The notes: a model not told the origin generated them from the sequence alone. A DNA stretch of 64,000 bases from Streptomyces sp. P3 (GCA_016893485.2 JAFEKX020000001.1:2790001-2854000), one strand, 5' to 3'. Counted from the stretch's first letter, positions 24,704-35,737 are shown. Program-made: numbers and translations.

Positions 24704-24796
24704 ATGCTGCGCTCCGTCAGGCTCTGCCGAAGGCCTCCCGTGGGAGACATCCGCAAAGGGTTCCGCGCCCTGAGGCGCCCTGAGGGAACCCCGTAG
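24704..24796 (+). other. Possible 30-codon leader ORF
   Basis: ATG 24704 opens MLRSVRLCRRPPVGDIRKGF, ends at TAG 13 bases before the next gene, and its 3' third overlaps a hairpin. It is arginine-rich. There is no strong ribosome site. It could be a regulatory leader peptide or chance. Confidence 0.3.
24758..24791 (+). promoter_or_regulatory. Stem-loop just upstream of the ADP-ribosylglycohydrolase operon
   Basis: GGGTTCC (24758-24764) pairs with GGAACCC (24785-24791). The loop contains two copies of CGCCCTGAG. It ends three bases before AGGAGAGG, the ribosome site of the next gene, so it could affect translation start or transcription read-through. Confidence 0.45.
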
Positions 24797-24808
24797 GAGA
24801 GGCCGCGT

Positions 24809-25888
24809 ATGGCATCGATCGCCTGCATTCCCCGGTCCCGGCGCCCAAGAACGCCACCGAACTCCGCGAACGGGCGCGCGGCGCGCTGCTCGGCCTCGCG
24901 GTGGGAGACGCCCTCGGCGCACCGGCGGAGAACATGAAACCCTCGGAGATCCGGGCCCGTTGGGGCCGCATCACGGGTTACGTCGCGGAGAACCCGGCGG
25001 GCACGGACGACACGGAGTACGCGATCTTCTCCGGCCTGCTCCTCGCCCGCCACGGCTCGGCCCTCACCCCGTCCCATGTGGAGGCGGCCTGGCACGAGTG
25101 GATCGCGGACCGGGACGAGGGCCCCTTCCGGGGCGCGGGCTTCAGCGAGCGCGGCACGCTGGAGAACCTCCGCAGAGGCCTGGCAGCCCCGATCTCGGCA
25201 CAACACCGCCACGCCTGGAGTGACGGCCTGGCCATGCGCGCGGCACCCTTCGGCGTCTTCGCGGCGGGCCGTCCCGCCGAGGCGGCCCGCCTGGTCGCGA
25301 TCGACGGTTCGGTGAGCCACGACGGCGAGGGCATCTACGGCGGCCAGGCGGTGGCGGCGGGTGTCGCGGCGGCGATGGCGGGCGCCCCGACCATCGCGGT
25401 CGTCGCCTCCGCTCTCGCGGTCGTCCCGGACGACTCCTGGACCGCCCGCTCCCTCCGCCGAGCGGTGGCGGTAGCCCATCGAGGCGAACGCGCGGTCCGC
25501 TCCGCGGTCGTCATCGGCGGCTACCCGTGGACCGACCTGGCCCCCGAGGCCGTAGCCCTCGCCTTCGGCGCCTACGCCGCAGCGGACGGCGACTTCGTCG
25601 AATCGGTCCTCACGGCGGTGAACATGGGCCGCGACGCGGACACGACGGCGGCGGTCGCGGGCGCCCTGGCGGGAGCGACCCGGGGCGCCTCGTCGATCCC
25701 GCCCGACTGGGCGGCGGCGATCGGCCCGGCCCGGGGAAGCTGCCTACCGGAGATGGCCGGCCATCACGTGCTGGACATCGCGGAGTTGCTGGTTCCCGGG
25801 GAGGGCGGGAAGTGGGGGCGGGGGTACGGCACGAGGAGAGCAACGGGAGTACGTGCTGGCCGCGGACGAGGACGAGGTGCGGCTGTGA
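24809..25888 (+). CDS. ADP-ribosylglycohydrolase family protein 1
   Basis: All-helical ARH/DraG-fold enzyme of about 360 residues. The first metal motif is AGTDDTEYAIFSGLL and the second NMGRDADTTAAVAGALAGA, both complete, so hydrolase activity is plausible. Family enzymes cleave N- or O-glycosidic bonds of ADP-ribose. Start ATG 24809 has AGGAGAGG upstream but needs one extra base soon after to join ERARGALLGLAVGDALG. A second break near 25830 leads to REYVLAADEDEVRL and the stop at 25886-25888. It is the first gene of a seven-gene coupled unit. Confidence 0.82.
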
Positions 25889-27482
25889 GGGAGCGGGAGC
25901 GCGGGGCGGGTATCTCGGCGCCGGTTGCGTACGGGGCTGAACTGGCAGCGGCGGAAGGGGAGTTGTTCACGCAGGCACAACCCGTGCCGACCTCCGATCT
26001 CCGCGCACCCCATCTCACCCCGCTCAACGAGCCGGCGGCCAACGGCAAGTCCACCCCGCCCAGCCGCACAACCGCCAACGACGAACCCGCTCTACAAGGG
26101 CCACCCACACCCGCCCCGCATCTCGACACACCCCGACCCACCCCGCTCAACCAGGCGGCTGCGAAGGGCGATTCCACCCCACAGGCGCCGCCCGCACCCA
26201 CCCCCGATCACCGCGCACCCGCGCCCACCCCCATCTCCACCCACCCGCCCCCACTCCACTCAACGAGCAAGCCACCAACGGCGATTGCTCCCCACAAGGG
26301 CCGCCCGCACCCGACAACTCCACCCGCAGGAGCGGTGCGGGTGGGTACAACGAAGACGATGGCGGAGCCGAGGCGAAGCGCGTCGAGGGGCTGCTGCTAG
26401 GGCTCGCCGCAGGGGACGCCGCCGGTTGGCCGGCCGCACGGCACCGCGCCGCCCGGATGCCGGAGTGGACCCGCCGACTCACCCGCGAACTGGACACCTT
26501 CGCCGAGCAGAACGCGACGACCACCCTCCCCGTCCCCATCGCCCTGAACCAACCCCCGAGCCCCTACGCCTGGGCCCCTCCGACGACGCCGAATGGGCGG
26601 CCTTCGCCGCAGAAGCCGTACTGAAGGCAGGCGACGACACCGTCCTGGGCGACCTCAGCAGAGAACGCCGGACCCGCGCGGCCATCGACCTCACGTGGAA
26701 CGCCATCGCCAGCGAGGTCGCCGCCGCGGCGGACCGCGCCCCCGAGGTCGAATCCGCCGTACTACCCCTCCGAGCCCGCATCTCGGTAAGGGCAGGCCTG
26801 GGCAACCTCGCAGCCGGCCTGCGCCCACCCGCGACAGGCCACGACAACCCCCACTACTTCGACGACGCGGCCTGCGTCAGAGCCTGCGTCCTCGCGGTAG
26901 CGCACCCCGGCGACCCCAACGCGCCGCCGCGCTGGCCGAGTTCGACGCCCACTACACCCAGGACGGCGACGGAGTCCACGGCGCGAGAGCGATGGCCGCG
27001 GCCCTCTCCCTCGCCCTGGTGGGCACGGCCGTAGACGACTGCGTGTCAGCAGCCCTCGCGGAACTCCCGGAAGCCACGGAGATCGGCCGCAACGCCCGCC
27101 ACGCACTGAAGTTGGCCCAGGACAGCGACAGCGCCTTCGCCCTGATCCCCTCCTGGAACACCAGATCGTCGACCACGTCTACAGCTACGGCATCGCGGCG
27201 GCCGAAACCGTCCCGGTGGCCCTGGCGTTGGCGACGGCATCCCGGGGCCGTATCGCCGAAGCGGTCCCCGCCGCGGCCTGTCTCTCCCGCGTCGCCGACT
27301 CCGCCCCGGCCCTCGTGGGCGCCCTCACCGGAGCACTCAGCGGCGGCAGGGCGATCCCCGAAACCTGGCGGGACGCCTGCCGCACCCTCTCCGGCTGCGC
27401 CCTCCCCCGCCTCACCGGCACGGACCTCGTAGAACTCGCCGAACTCCTGGAAGCCACACAACCGGCCCCACCAGGAGGATGA
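25885..27482 (+). CDS. ADP-ribosylglycohydrolase-fold protein 2, with proline-rich N-terminus, probable pseudoenzyme
   Basis: Starts at GTG 25885 overlapping the previous stop (GTGA). Residues 1-160 are low-complexity, Pro/Thr-rich and built from about three imperfect repeats. The ARH-like domain begins at GLLLGLAAGDAAGWP. Its first acidic motif is only SDDAEWAAFAAEAV. The second metal motif is degraded to SRVADSAPALVGALTGALSGG, lacking the DxD pair. Breaks occur near 26330, 26570, 26925 and 27150. The stop overlaps the next ATG. I infer a catalytically weak or regulatory partner of the neighbouring paralogues. Confidence 0.68.
26015..26315 (+). repeat. Imperfect tandem repeats in the proline-rich segment
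   Basis: A unit containing CGCTCAACNAG and a downstream GGC-ANTCCACCCC-like stretch recurs at about 26021, 26144 and 26257, a spacing of 123 and 113 bases. The repeats encode Pro/Thr/Ala-rich sequence and are C-rich. Confidence 0.6.
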
Positions 27483-27490
27483 TTCGGTGC

Positions 27491-28673
27491 ATGCCACCCA
27501 AAGAACCCAAAGGACCTGAAGAACCAGAAAGCAGCCTTCAGGAGAGGATTACCGGCGCCCTGGTCGGCGCGGCGGTCGGCGACGCCCTCGGCGGTCCCGT
27601 CGAGGGCTACTCCCCGACCAGATCCTCGAACGTCACGCCGGTCGTGTCCACGGCATCGTCGGCCCCTGGAACGGCGACGCCTGGCGCACCGCCCGCCCCA
27701 TCGCGCCGTACCACAAGGGCGACGGCCACGTCACCGACGACACCTTGATGACCCACGCGCTGGTACGGGTCTACGCGACCGTCCGCGACCACCTGGACGC
27801 GTACTCCGTGGCCGACCACCTCGTCCCGGACCTGATGCAGAATCCGCGCTGGATCCCGGAGTTGGAGGCGGAGGCCATCCCGCTCCAGCGCGTCTTCCTC
27901 GCGGAGAAGTGGCTCGCGGCCCGTCTGCACTACGGTCACGTCGACCCCCGCGAGGCAGGCGTCGGCAACATCGTCAACTGCGGTGCCGCGATGTACATGG
28001 CCCCGGTCGGCCTGGTCAACGCGGCCAATCCGGCGGGCGCTTATGCCGAGGCCCTCGACATCGCGGGCGCCCACCAGTCGTCGTACGGCCGCGAGGCAGC
28101 CGGTGTCTTCGCGGCGGCGGTGGCCGCGGCCTGCGTCCCGGGCGCGACCCCGGACTCCGTGGTGGCCGCCTGCCTCGCCCTGGCGAAGGACGGCACCCGC
28201 ACCGCCATCGAGAAGGTCTGCGAAGTGGCCGCCGGCTACGCGGACTTCGAGTCGGCGCTCGGCCCGCTGCGGGAGGCCGTCGCGCCGTACGACACGGTCG
28301 GCCCCGACTACCGCGCGCCCTCCCTGGACGCCCGTCGCCCCTCCCGCACGAAGGCGATCGAGGAACTCCCGGTCGCCCTGGGCATGTTGGTGGTCTCCGG
28401 CGGCGACTTCCGGCACGCGGTGCTGGGTTCGGTGAACTACGGCCGGGACTGCGACTCGATCGCGACGATGGCCGGCGCGGTGGCGGGCGCCCTGGGTTCG
28501 ACGGTCCCGCAGGACTGGTCGAAGACGGTCGCCGAGGCCAGCCGCCTGGACCTGTGGGAACCGGCGACGACCCTGACCGCCGTCACCCGCGAGGTGTTCG
28601 AGCGCGATGTCCTCCGACGCCGGGCCCACGAGGCCGCGTTCAGCGAGATCGGGGGCCGCGGTGCTCCGACTGA
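27491..28673 (+). CDS. ADP-ribosylglycohydrolase family protein 3
   Basis: ARH-fold enzyme of about 394 residues. It opens MPPKEPKGPEEPESSLQERI and continues GALVGAAVGDALGGPVEGY. The metal motifs VTDDTLMTHAL and NYGRDCDSIATMAGAVAGAL are complete. The C4 run 27612-27615 is one short, and another slip near 28651-28655 leads to the stop at 28671-28673. I choose ATG 27491; ATG 27479, overlapping the previous stop, is in frame but too close to GGAGG. The end overlaps the next GTG by 13 bases. Confidence 0.8.
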
Positions 28674-30017
28674 CCTGGGTCCAGCCGGAGGACCTGCTCG
28701 GCCACGAGCTGCGCCAGGCCGCCCAGGACGGCCGCGAACCGTCGGCGATCGCGGCGCGCTGGCGGGCGGCGGGCGGCGCGGAGGCACCGGAACGGGCGGG
28801 CGCGTCCGCCGAACTCCCCTCCCGCTACCTCCGGTTGCTCGCGGAGGACCTGCTGGACGAACTGGCCGATCTGCCCAGCCGGTTGGCGGACCAGGAGCCC
28901 ACCGACCTGACACGCATCAAGGCCCTGTGCCCCAACTGGCCCACCGCACAGACGACTTCCCCGCCCCGCCCGGCCGTCTTCGAGGCCGCCTGGCTGGGCC
29001 GCGCCGTCGGCTGCCTGCTCGGCAAACCCGTGGAGAAGATCACCCTCGACGGCATCCGCCAACTCGCCCGCGCCACCGGCAACTGGCCCCTCACCTCCTA
29101 CTTCACCGCCCGGGGCGTCCCCCGCCGACCTCCTCGCCGCCCACCCCTGGAACCGCCGCTCAGCCCCCACCTCCCTGGCCGAGAACATCGACGGCATGCC
29201 CGAGGACGACGACCTCAACTACCCCCTGTTGAACCTCCTGTTGCTACAGCGCCACGGCAGGGACTTCACCACCGCCGAGGTGTCGAAGCTCTGGCTCGAC
29301 GAACTCCCCGCAGGCCGCACCTTCACCGCCGAACGCATCGCCTACCGCAACCTCCTCACCGGCCTGGAACCCCCGCGAACGGCCCGCCACCGCAACCCGT
29401 TCCGCGAGTGGATCGGCGCCCTGATCCGTGCCGACGTGCACGGCTGGACCAACCCCGGAAACCCCGGCGCAGCTGCCGAACAGGCCCACCGCGACGCCAC
29501 GTTGACCCACACCGCGAACGGCGTCTACGCGGCGATGTTCACGGCCGCCGCCATCGCCACCGCGACCACCGGCACCCACGACATCCACACCTGCCTGCGC
29601 ACCGGCCTGACGGTCGTCCCACCCGGCTCCCGCCTGGCCAAGGCGATCCAGCATGCCCTCCAACTAGCACGGAAACACCGGGACTTCGACGATGTGGTGG
29701 ACCAACTCCACGCCGCCTACAGCGGAACCCACCACTGGGTCCACGCGATCCCCAACACCGCCCTGATCACCGCCGCCCTCACCCACGCGGACGGCGACTT
29801 CACCGGCTCCATCTGCCGTGCGGTGTCCGGGGGTTGGGACACCGACTCGAACGGCGCCACGGCCGGCGGCATCGCCGCCCTCCTCTCGGACACCGCGCTC
29901 CCCGACCGCTGGACGACCCCGCTCAAGAACCGACTCGCCACCTCCGTAGGCGACTTCAACGGCATCGGCTTCGACACCCTCGCCCGGCTCACCCATCAGG
30001 AGACCGCCCGCCCATGA
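28661..30017 (+). CDS. ADP-ribosylglycohydrolase family protein 4
   Basis: Protein of about 452 residues with an N-terminal arm (LRLTWVQPEDLLGHELRQA) not seen in the simple ARH enzymes, then the domain from EAAWLGRAVGCLLGKPVEK. Metal motifs are MPEDDDLNYPLLNLLLL and GGWDTDSNGATAGGIAALL, both usable. A break near 29118 shifts the frame before LLAAHPW. GTG 28661 lies inside the previous gene; the stop overlaps the ribokinase ATG (ATGA). The four paralogues diverge, so distinct substrates or a complex are possible. Confidence 0.8.
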
Positions 30018-30909
30018 CCCACATCGCCGTGCTCGGCAGCACGAACATGGACCTCGTCGCCTACGTCGAGAAGGCCCCGCAGCGCGGAGAGACCGTGACG
30101 GACGGGAGTTCCGCACGATCCCCGGCGGCAAGGGAGCCAACCAGGCGATCGCCGCGGCCCACGCGGGCGCGACCGACGTCACGATCGTCGGTGCGGTCGG
30201 CAACGACGCCTACGGCGCCCAACTCCGCGCCACCTTCGAACACTCCGGTGTCGACACCGACCATCTGCGCACCGTCGAGGGCCCGTCCGGCACCGCGCAC
30301 ATCGTCGTGGACGACGAGGGCGGCAACGCGATCGTCGTCATCCCCGCAGCCAACGGCACCGTCGACCACCTCGCCCCCGGCGACGAGGCGACGATCGCCA
30401 CGGCCGACGCCCTGCTTCTCCAGCTGGAGATCCCCCTGGTCGCGGTGGTCGCGGGCGCGGAGGCGGCCCGCCGCCACGGTGTCCGGACGATCCTCACCCC
30501 CGCCCCGGCCCAGCCCCTGCCGCCCCAACTCCTGGCCTCCGTGGACCTGTTGGTCCCCAACGAGCACGAGGCCGCCGCCCTCACCGGCCGCACCGATCCG
30601 CGCGAGGCGGCGGCGGCCCTGCTCGACCAGGTGCCCGAGGTGATCGTCACCCTGGGTGCGGCGGGCAGTCTGTACGCGGCCCGGGGCGCCGAGCCGTTCC
30701 TCGTCCCCGCGCCTCAGGTGGCCGCCGTGGACTCGACGGGCGCGGGCGACACCTTCGTCGGCGCGCTCGCGGTGGCGCTCGCCGAGGGCCGTCCGAGGCG
30801 GGACGCGCTGGCCTGGGCGGCAGCGGCGGCGGCCCTGTCGGTGCAGCGGCCGGGGGCGACGGCGTCGATGCCGTTCCGCGCGGAGATCGACAAGCAGTAC
30901 GCCTCATGA
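30014..30909 (+). CDS. rbsK: Ribokinase / PfkB-family sugar kinase
   Basis: About 298 residues. It has the N-terminal signature VLGSTNMDLVAYVE, the GGKGANQA substrate loop and the C-terminal ATP/catalytic motif DSTGAGDTFVGALAVALA with the base Asp. The break near 30103 (GG for GGG) falls before REFRTIPGGKG. Start ATG 30014 and stop 30907-30909 both overlap neighbours. If the ADP-ribosylglycohydrolases release ribose or ADP-ribose, a ribokinase would be a fitting partner; this is inference. Confidence 0.86.
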
Positions 30910-32106
30910 CCGGGACGACGAGCACAACTCCCCTGTCCGGCCTGCGTGTTCTGGACCTCGCGACCCTCTTCGCCGGGCCCCTCGCCGCCACCATGCTCGG
31001 CGACTTCGGCGCCGAGGTCATCAAGGTCGAGCACCCCACGACACCCGATCCGTCCCGGGGCACGGCCCTCCAAGGACGGCATCGGCCTGTGGTGGAAGCT
31101 CCTCGGCCGCAACAAGCGCGCGATCACCCTCGACCTGTCGAAGCCGGGCGGGCGCGACACCCTGCTCCGCCTCGCCGCGACCGCCGACGTGATCATCGAG
31201 AACTTCCGCCCCGGCACCCTGGAGAAATGGGACCTCGGCTGGGCCGAACTCTCCGCAGCCAACCCGAAGTTGGTGCTCACCCGGGTCACCGCCTTCGGCC
31301 AGTTCGGCCCCTACGCGCACCGCCCCGGCTTCGGCACCCTCGCCGAGGCGATGAGCGGTTTCGCCGCGATCACCGGCGAACCGGACGCGCCTCCGACGCT
31401 CCCGCCGTTCGGCCTCGCCGACTCGATCGCGGGCCTGGCGACGGCGTACGCCGTGATGACCGCTCTCGCCGCACGTGACCGCACCGGTGAGGGGCAGGTG
31501 GTGGACATGGCCATCATCGAACCGATCCTCACCGCGCTGGGCCCGCAACCCCTCTGGTACGACCAGCTCGGTCACGTCCAGCCGCGCACCGGCAACCGCT
31601 CCCAGAACAACGCCCCGCGCAACACCTACCGTACGGCGGACGGCAGTTGGGTCGCCGTCTCCACCTCGGCGCAGTCGATCGCCGAGCGCGTGATGCGCCT
31701 GGTCGGCCGCCCGGAACTGATCGACGAACCCTGGTTCGCGACGGGCGCGGACCGGGCCCGGCACGCCGACGTCCTGGACGCGGCGGTCGGCGACTGGATC
31801 GCGCGACGCACCCGCGCGGAGGTGCTCGCCGCGTTCGAGAAGGCGGAGGCGGCGGTCGCCCCGATCCAGGACGTCCGGGACGTCATGGAGGACCCGCAGT
31901 ACCAGGCCCTCGACACGATCACCACCGTCGACGACCCCGAACTCGGCCCGCTCCGCATGCAGAACGTCCTCTTCCGGCTCTCCGCCACCCCCGGCGCGAT
32001 CCGCTGGACCGGCCGCCCGCACGGCGCCGACACGGACACGGTCCTGACCGAACTCGGCCTGACCGACACCGAGTTGACCACTCTCCGGCAGGCGGGCGCC
32101 CTGTGA
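30906..32106 (+). CDS. CaiB/BaiF-family CoA-transferase (class III)
   Basis: About 400 residues. It has the family opening LRVLDLATLFAGPLAATMLGDFGAEVIKVE, then KRAITLDLSKPGG, ENFRPGTLEKWDLG, GFGTLAEAMSGF and NAPRNTYRTADG. One break near 31064 follows PDPSRG. These enzymes move CoA between organic acids through aspartyl-CoA intermediates; the catalytic Asp is expected in the VVDMAIIEPI-like region, which I cannot confirm. Its ATG overlaps the kinase stop and its TGA overlaps the lyase GTG. Partners suggest activation of an acid for the downstream lyase. Confidence 0.84.
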
Positions 32107-32911
32107 CCCCGCACCCCTGACCTGGCTCTACGTCCCCGGTGACCGCCCCCGGTCGTCGCCAAGGCGCTCGCGGCCGGCGCGGACGTGGTCGTCGTGGACC
32201 TGGAGGACGCGGTCGCCCCGGACCGCAAGGGAGTACGCCCGCGCGGCCACGGCGGAGCTGCTCTCGGAACGCCGGCCCAACGTCCACGTCCGCGTGAACG
32301 CCCTCGACACCCCTGGGCCGCCGACGATCTCCGCACCCTCGCGCCCCTGCCGGGGTGTCCGGCCTGCGGCTCCCGAAGGTGACATCGGCGGAGGACGTCG
32401 TAGCCGTGGCGGAGAAGACCCGCGACCTCCCCTGTACGCCCTCGTGGAAACGGCCCTCGGTGTCGAGCGGGCCTTCGCGATCGCCGCCGCGCATCCCGCC
32501 GTGCACGGGGTCGCGCTCGGGGAGGCGGATCTCCGGGCCGACCTGGGGGTACGGGAGGACGCGGGCCTGGACTGGTCGCGTTCCCGGGTGATCGTCGCGG
32601 CGCGGGCCGCGGGGCTGGCGCCGCCGCCGCAGTCCGTCCATCCGGACATCCGCGATCTGGACGCCCTGGCGGTCTCGTGCGCGCGCGGCCGTGCCCTGGG
32701 TTTCCTGGGTCGTGCGGCGATCCATCCGCGTCAACTCCCGGTCATCGAGAGCGCGTTCCTGCCGACCGAACGGGAGATCGAGGAGGCCGAGACCATCGTC
32801 AAGGCGGCCATGGCGCAGGAGGGTGCGCAGGCGCTCGCCGACGGGCGGTTCATCGACGCGGCGGTGGTGGCGGCGGCCCAGCGGACGCTGTCGCTGGCCC
32901 GCCGCACCTGA
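32103..32911 (+). CDS. HpcH/HpaI aldolase, CitE-like CoA lyase
   Basis: About 272 residues, TIM-barrel lyase acting on beta-hydroxy- or dicarboxyl-CoA thioesters. Pieces in order: [32 protein letters not shown] (metal Glu/Asp), [42 protein letters not shown], and the C-terminal [21 protein letters not shown]. Six breaks within 320 bases all sit at shortened runs (32107-32110, about 32142, about 32228, 32310-32313, 32352-32355, 32429-32432). It is the last gene of the operon and ends just before a perfect terminator. Confidence 0.82.
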
Positions 32912-32915
32912 CACA

Positions 32916-32954
32916 CGACGAGGGCGCCCCGTCGGACCCGGGGCGCCCTCGTCG
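32916..32954. terminator. Bidirectional terminator
   Basis: CGACGAGGGCGCCCCG pairs perfectly over 16 bases with CGGGGCGCCCTCGTCG around a 7-base loop. It lies between the convergent lyase gene and lgt, so it can stop transcripts from both. Confidence 0.9.
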
Positions 32955-32969
32955 TCGTAGAACCTGCTG

Positions 32970-33948
32970 TCAGCTCTTCTTCGCCGACTCCGGCTCGTCC
33001 TTCTTGATGTCCTCGGCCTCGGTGTCCGGGGCGTCTTCCTTGGCCTCGGGCTCTGGGGTGTCGTTGTCCGCGGTCTTCGAGGGGTCGGTCTTCGGCTCGG
33101 TGTCGGCGTCGGTCGCGTCGGCCGGGGTGTCCGTCTCGGGCTCGACGATCTCCTCGCGGCCGGGGCGCTTCTTCGCCGAGACGATCATGTAGACCACCGC
33201 GAGGATGAAGACGATCATCGCGGTCCAGTCGTTCAGCCGCAGGCCCAGGATGTGGTGGGCGTCGTCGACGCGCATGTACTCGATCCAGCCGCGGCCCACA
33301 CAGTAGGCGGCGACGTACAGCGCGAACGCCCGGCCGTGGCCCAGCGTGAAGCGCCGGTCGGCCCAGATCACGAGGAAGCCGACACCGACGCACCACAGCG
33401 ACTCGTACAGGAAGGTCGGGTGGTAGTAGCCCGGCACCCGGCCGTCCGTCGAGGACGTGATGTGCAGCGCCCAGGGGGAGGTGGGTCTCACGGCCGTAGA
33501 GCTCCTGGTTGAACCAGTTGCCCCAGCGGCCGATGGCCTGGGCGAAGGCGATGCCGGGGGCCAGCGCGTCGGCCCAGGCGGGCAGCGGGATGCCACGGCG
33601 GCGGCAGCCGATCCACGCGCCCACGGCGCCGAGCGCGATCGCGCCCCAGATGCCGAGGCCGCCCTGCCACACCTTGAAGGCGTCCACCCAGTCGCGGCCC
33701 TCGCTGAAGTACAGCTCGTAGTCCGTGATCACGTGGTACAGGCGACCGCCGACGAGGCCGAACGGCACGGCCCAGACAGCGATGTCGGCCACCGTCCCGA
33801 CCTTGCCGCCGCGGGCGACCCAGCGTTTGTTGCCGAGCCAGACGGCGACGAAGACGCCGATGATGATGCAGAACGCGTAGCCGCGCAGCGGGACGGGGCC
33901 GAGGTGGATGACCCCGCGCGACGGGCTGGGAATGTAGGCAAGTTCCAT
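32970..33948 (-). CDS. lgt: Prolipoprotein diacylglyceryl transferase
   Basis: Integral membrane enzyme that adds diacylglycerol from phosphatidylglycerol to the lipobox Cys of prolipoproteins. The signature [13 protein letters not shown] is clear, as are [17 protein letters not shown] and [11 protein letters not shown]. About seven membrane helices precede a long acidic C-terminal tail ([12 protein letters not shown]). A break near 33476 splits the HLPL-AL segment. ATG 33948 gives the usual opening [12 protein letters not shown]. The acidic tail is common in Streptomyces Lgt. Confidence 0.93.
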
Positions 33949-34012
33949 GGCAGGGTCGACGCTACCGTGCCGGACCGTGACCACGGCAAGCGGCCCGGCT
34001 ACGGCTCCATAA

Positions 34013-34036
34013 CGGGCCGGTGTGAAAACCGGCCCG
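34013..34036. terminator. Hairpin terminator downstream of the DsbA-like gene
   Basis: CGGGCCGGT, loop GTGAAA, ACCGGCCCG: a perfect 9-base stem 16 bases after the stop of the minus-strand DsbA-like gene and upstream of lgt. Confidence 0.72.
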
Positions 34037-34051
34037 CCCGCTTACCCCTCG

Positions 34052-34828
34052 CTACCCCTTGTTGGCAGCCTGGACCAGCTGCTTCAGCTTCGCCGGGGTC
34101 ATCGTCTGGTCCGCGTAGATGTTCTTGCCGTCGAAGAGGACGGTCGGCGTACCGGTGAAACCGCCCGCCTGGAAGGCCGCGGCCGACTTCATGACCCAGC
34201 TGTCGTGCGCACCGGTGTTGACGCACTTCTTGAAGGCGGGTGTGTCGAGGCCGCTGACCTTGCCGGCCAGCTCGATCAGCTTGGCGTTGCTCGCGTAGGC
34301 GTCGTCCGTCTCCTTGGGCTGGTTCTCGTACAGCACGTCGTGGAAGTCGCGGAACTTTCCGGCGTCCTGGGCGCAGGCCGCCGCGTTCGCCGCGCGTTTG
34401 GAGCCGGTGCCGCCGAGGTTGCCGTCGATCAGCGTGACCAGGTGGTACTGCACCTTGAGCCGGCCGGAGTCGGTCAGCTCGTGGAGCGTCGGGCGGTACG
34501 CCGTCTCGAAGGCCTGGCAGGCCGGGCAGCGGAAGTCCTCCCACACGGTGAGCGTCGGCTTGGCGCTGTCCTTGCCGACCTGGATCGCCAGGCTGTCCTT
34601 GCCGGTCGCTCCGGAGGGCGCGACGACCGGGCCCGCCTTGCTGCTGCCGCTGTCCTTGCCGTGGTTCGCGGCGAGGACGCCGACCACCGTCGCAAGACCC
34701 AGCACGCAGACCACGCTCGCGGCCACGATCAGCGTGCGCCGCCGCCTCTCCGCGGCCTTCTGCTTCTCACGCTCGACCGCCAGCCGCTCGCGGGCGGTGC
34801 GCTTTCCGTCACGGTTCTTCTCGCTCAC
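34052..34828 (-). CDS. Membrane-anchored DsbA-like thioredoxin-domain protein
   Basis: About 258 residues. A basic N-terminus (ARERLAVEREKQKAAERRRR) leads into one membrane helix (TLIVAASVVCVLGLATVVGV), then an extracytoplasmic thioredoxin fold with the active site FRCPACQAFE and the cis-Pro segment GTPTVLFDG. It likely oxidises or isomerises disulfides in exported proteins. I choose GTG 34828 (VSEKNRDGKR); the longer frame to 34897 lacks support. Conserved next to lgt and trpA in Streptomyces. Confidence 0.85.
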   Translation of the reverse strand: MSEKNRDGKRTARERLAVEREKQKAAERRRRTLIVAASVVCVLGLATVVGVLAANHGKDSGSSKAGPVVAPSGATGKDSLAIQVGKDSAKPTLTVWEDFRCPACQAFETAYRPTLHELTDSGRLKVQYHLVTLIDGNLGGTGSKRAANAAACAQDAGKFRDFHDVLYENQPKETDDAYASNAKLIELAGKVSGLDTPAFKKCVNTGAHDSWVMKSAAAFQAGGFTGTPTVLFDGKNIYADQTMTPAKLKQLVQAANKG

Positions 34829-34921
34829 ACCCCGCAGAACGAACCGGGGCGCAGCGCGCCTCCCCGGTCCCAGGTCCACCCGTTCGAGTGACCACATGTT
34901 CTGTTCTGTGCCGAGCGGCTT

Positions 34922-35737
34922 CTACGACTGTCCGCGCACGCCCTTCGCGAGGTCGCCCGCGAGCGCGCGGACCGCCTCGACGCCGGCCGCGTCGTCCGGC
35001 GCGTCCAGCATTCGCTTGACGAAGGCCGAGCCGACGATCACGCCGTCCGCGAAGCGGGCCACCTCGGCGGCCTGCCGGGCGTCGGAGACACCGAGTCCGA
35101 CGCACACGGGCGTGTCGGTGGTGGCCCGGGTCCGCTCGACGAGGTCCTGCGCCTGCGCGCCGACCGACTCACGGGTGCCGGTGACGCCCATCAGTGAGGC
35201 GGCGTAGACGAAGCCGGTGCCGACCCTGGTGATCTCGGCGAGGCGGGCGTCCTTGCTGCTGGGCGCGACGACGAAGACCGTGGCGAGCCCGTGCTTCTCC
35301 GCGTGCTCCCTCCACAGGCCCGCCTCCTGGACGGGCAGGTCGGGCAGGATGCACCCGGCGCCGCCCGCCTCGGCCAGTTCGGCGGTGAAGCGCTCGACGC
35401 CGTAGCGGTCGATGGGGTTCCAGTACGTCATGACGAGCACGGGCTTGCCGGTCGCTGAATGGGCCTCGCGGACCGTGCGCATCACGTCGGCGATCTTGAC
35501 GCCGCCGCGCAGGGCGATGTCGTCGGCGGTCTGGATGACGGGGCCGTCGAGGACGGGGTCGCTGTGCGGCAGGCCCACCTCGACGATGTCGGCGCCGCCG
35601 TCGAAGGCCGCCTTGATCGCCGCGATGCCGCCGTCCACGGTCGGGAATCCGGCCGGCAGGTAGGCGATGAGCGCGGCGCGTCCCTCGGCCTTGGCGGCGG
35701 CGAGGGTGTCGCTCAACAGCCGGATGTTGCCGCTCAC
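34922..35737 (-). CDS. trpA: Tryptophan synthase alpha subunit
   Basis: Intact 271-residue TIM barrel; cleaves indole-3-glycerol phosphate to indole, which is channelled to TrpB. It has [49 protein letters not shown] and [10 protein letters not shown]. The catalytic Glu is in VEVGLP. GTG 35737 overlaps the trpB stop (GTGA). Confidence 0.95.
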   Translation of the reverse strand: MSGNIRLLSDTLAAAKAEGRAALIAYLPAGFPTVDGGIAAIKAAFDGGADIVEVGLPHSDPVLDGPVIQTADDIALRGGVKIADVMRTVREAHSATGKPVLVMTYWNPIDRYGVERFTAELAEAGGAGCILPDLPVQEAGLWREHAEKHGLATVFVVAPSSKDARLAEITRVGTGFVYAASLMGVTGTRESVGAQAQDLVERTRATTDTPVCVGLGVSDARQAAEVARFADGVIVGSAFVKRMLDAPDDAAGVEAVRALAGDLAKGVRGQS

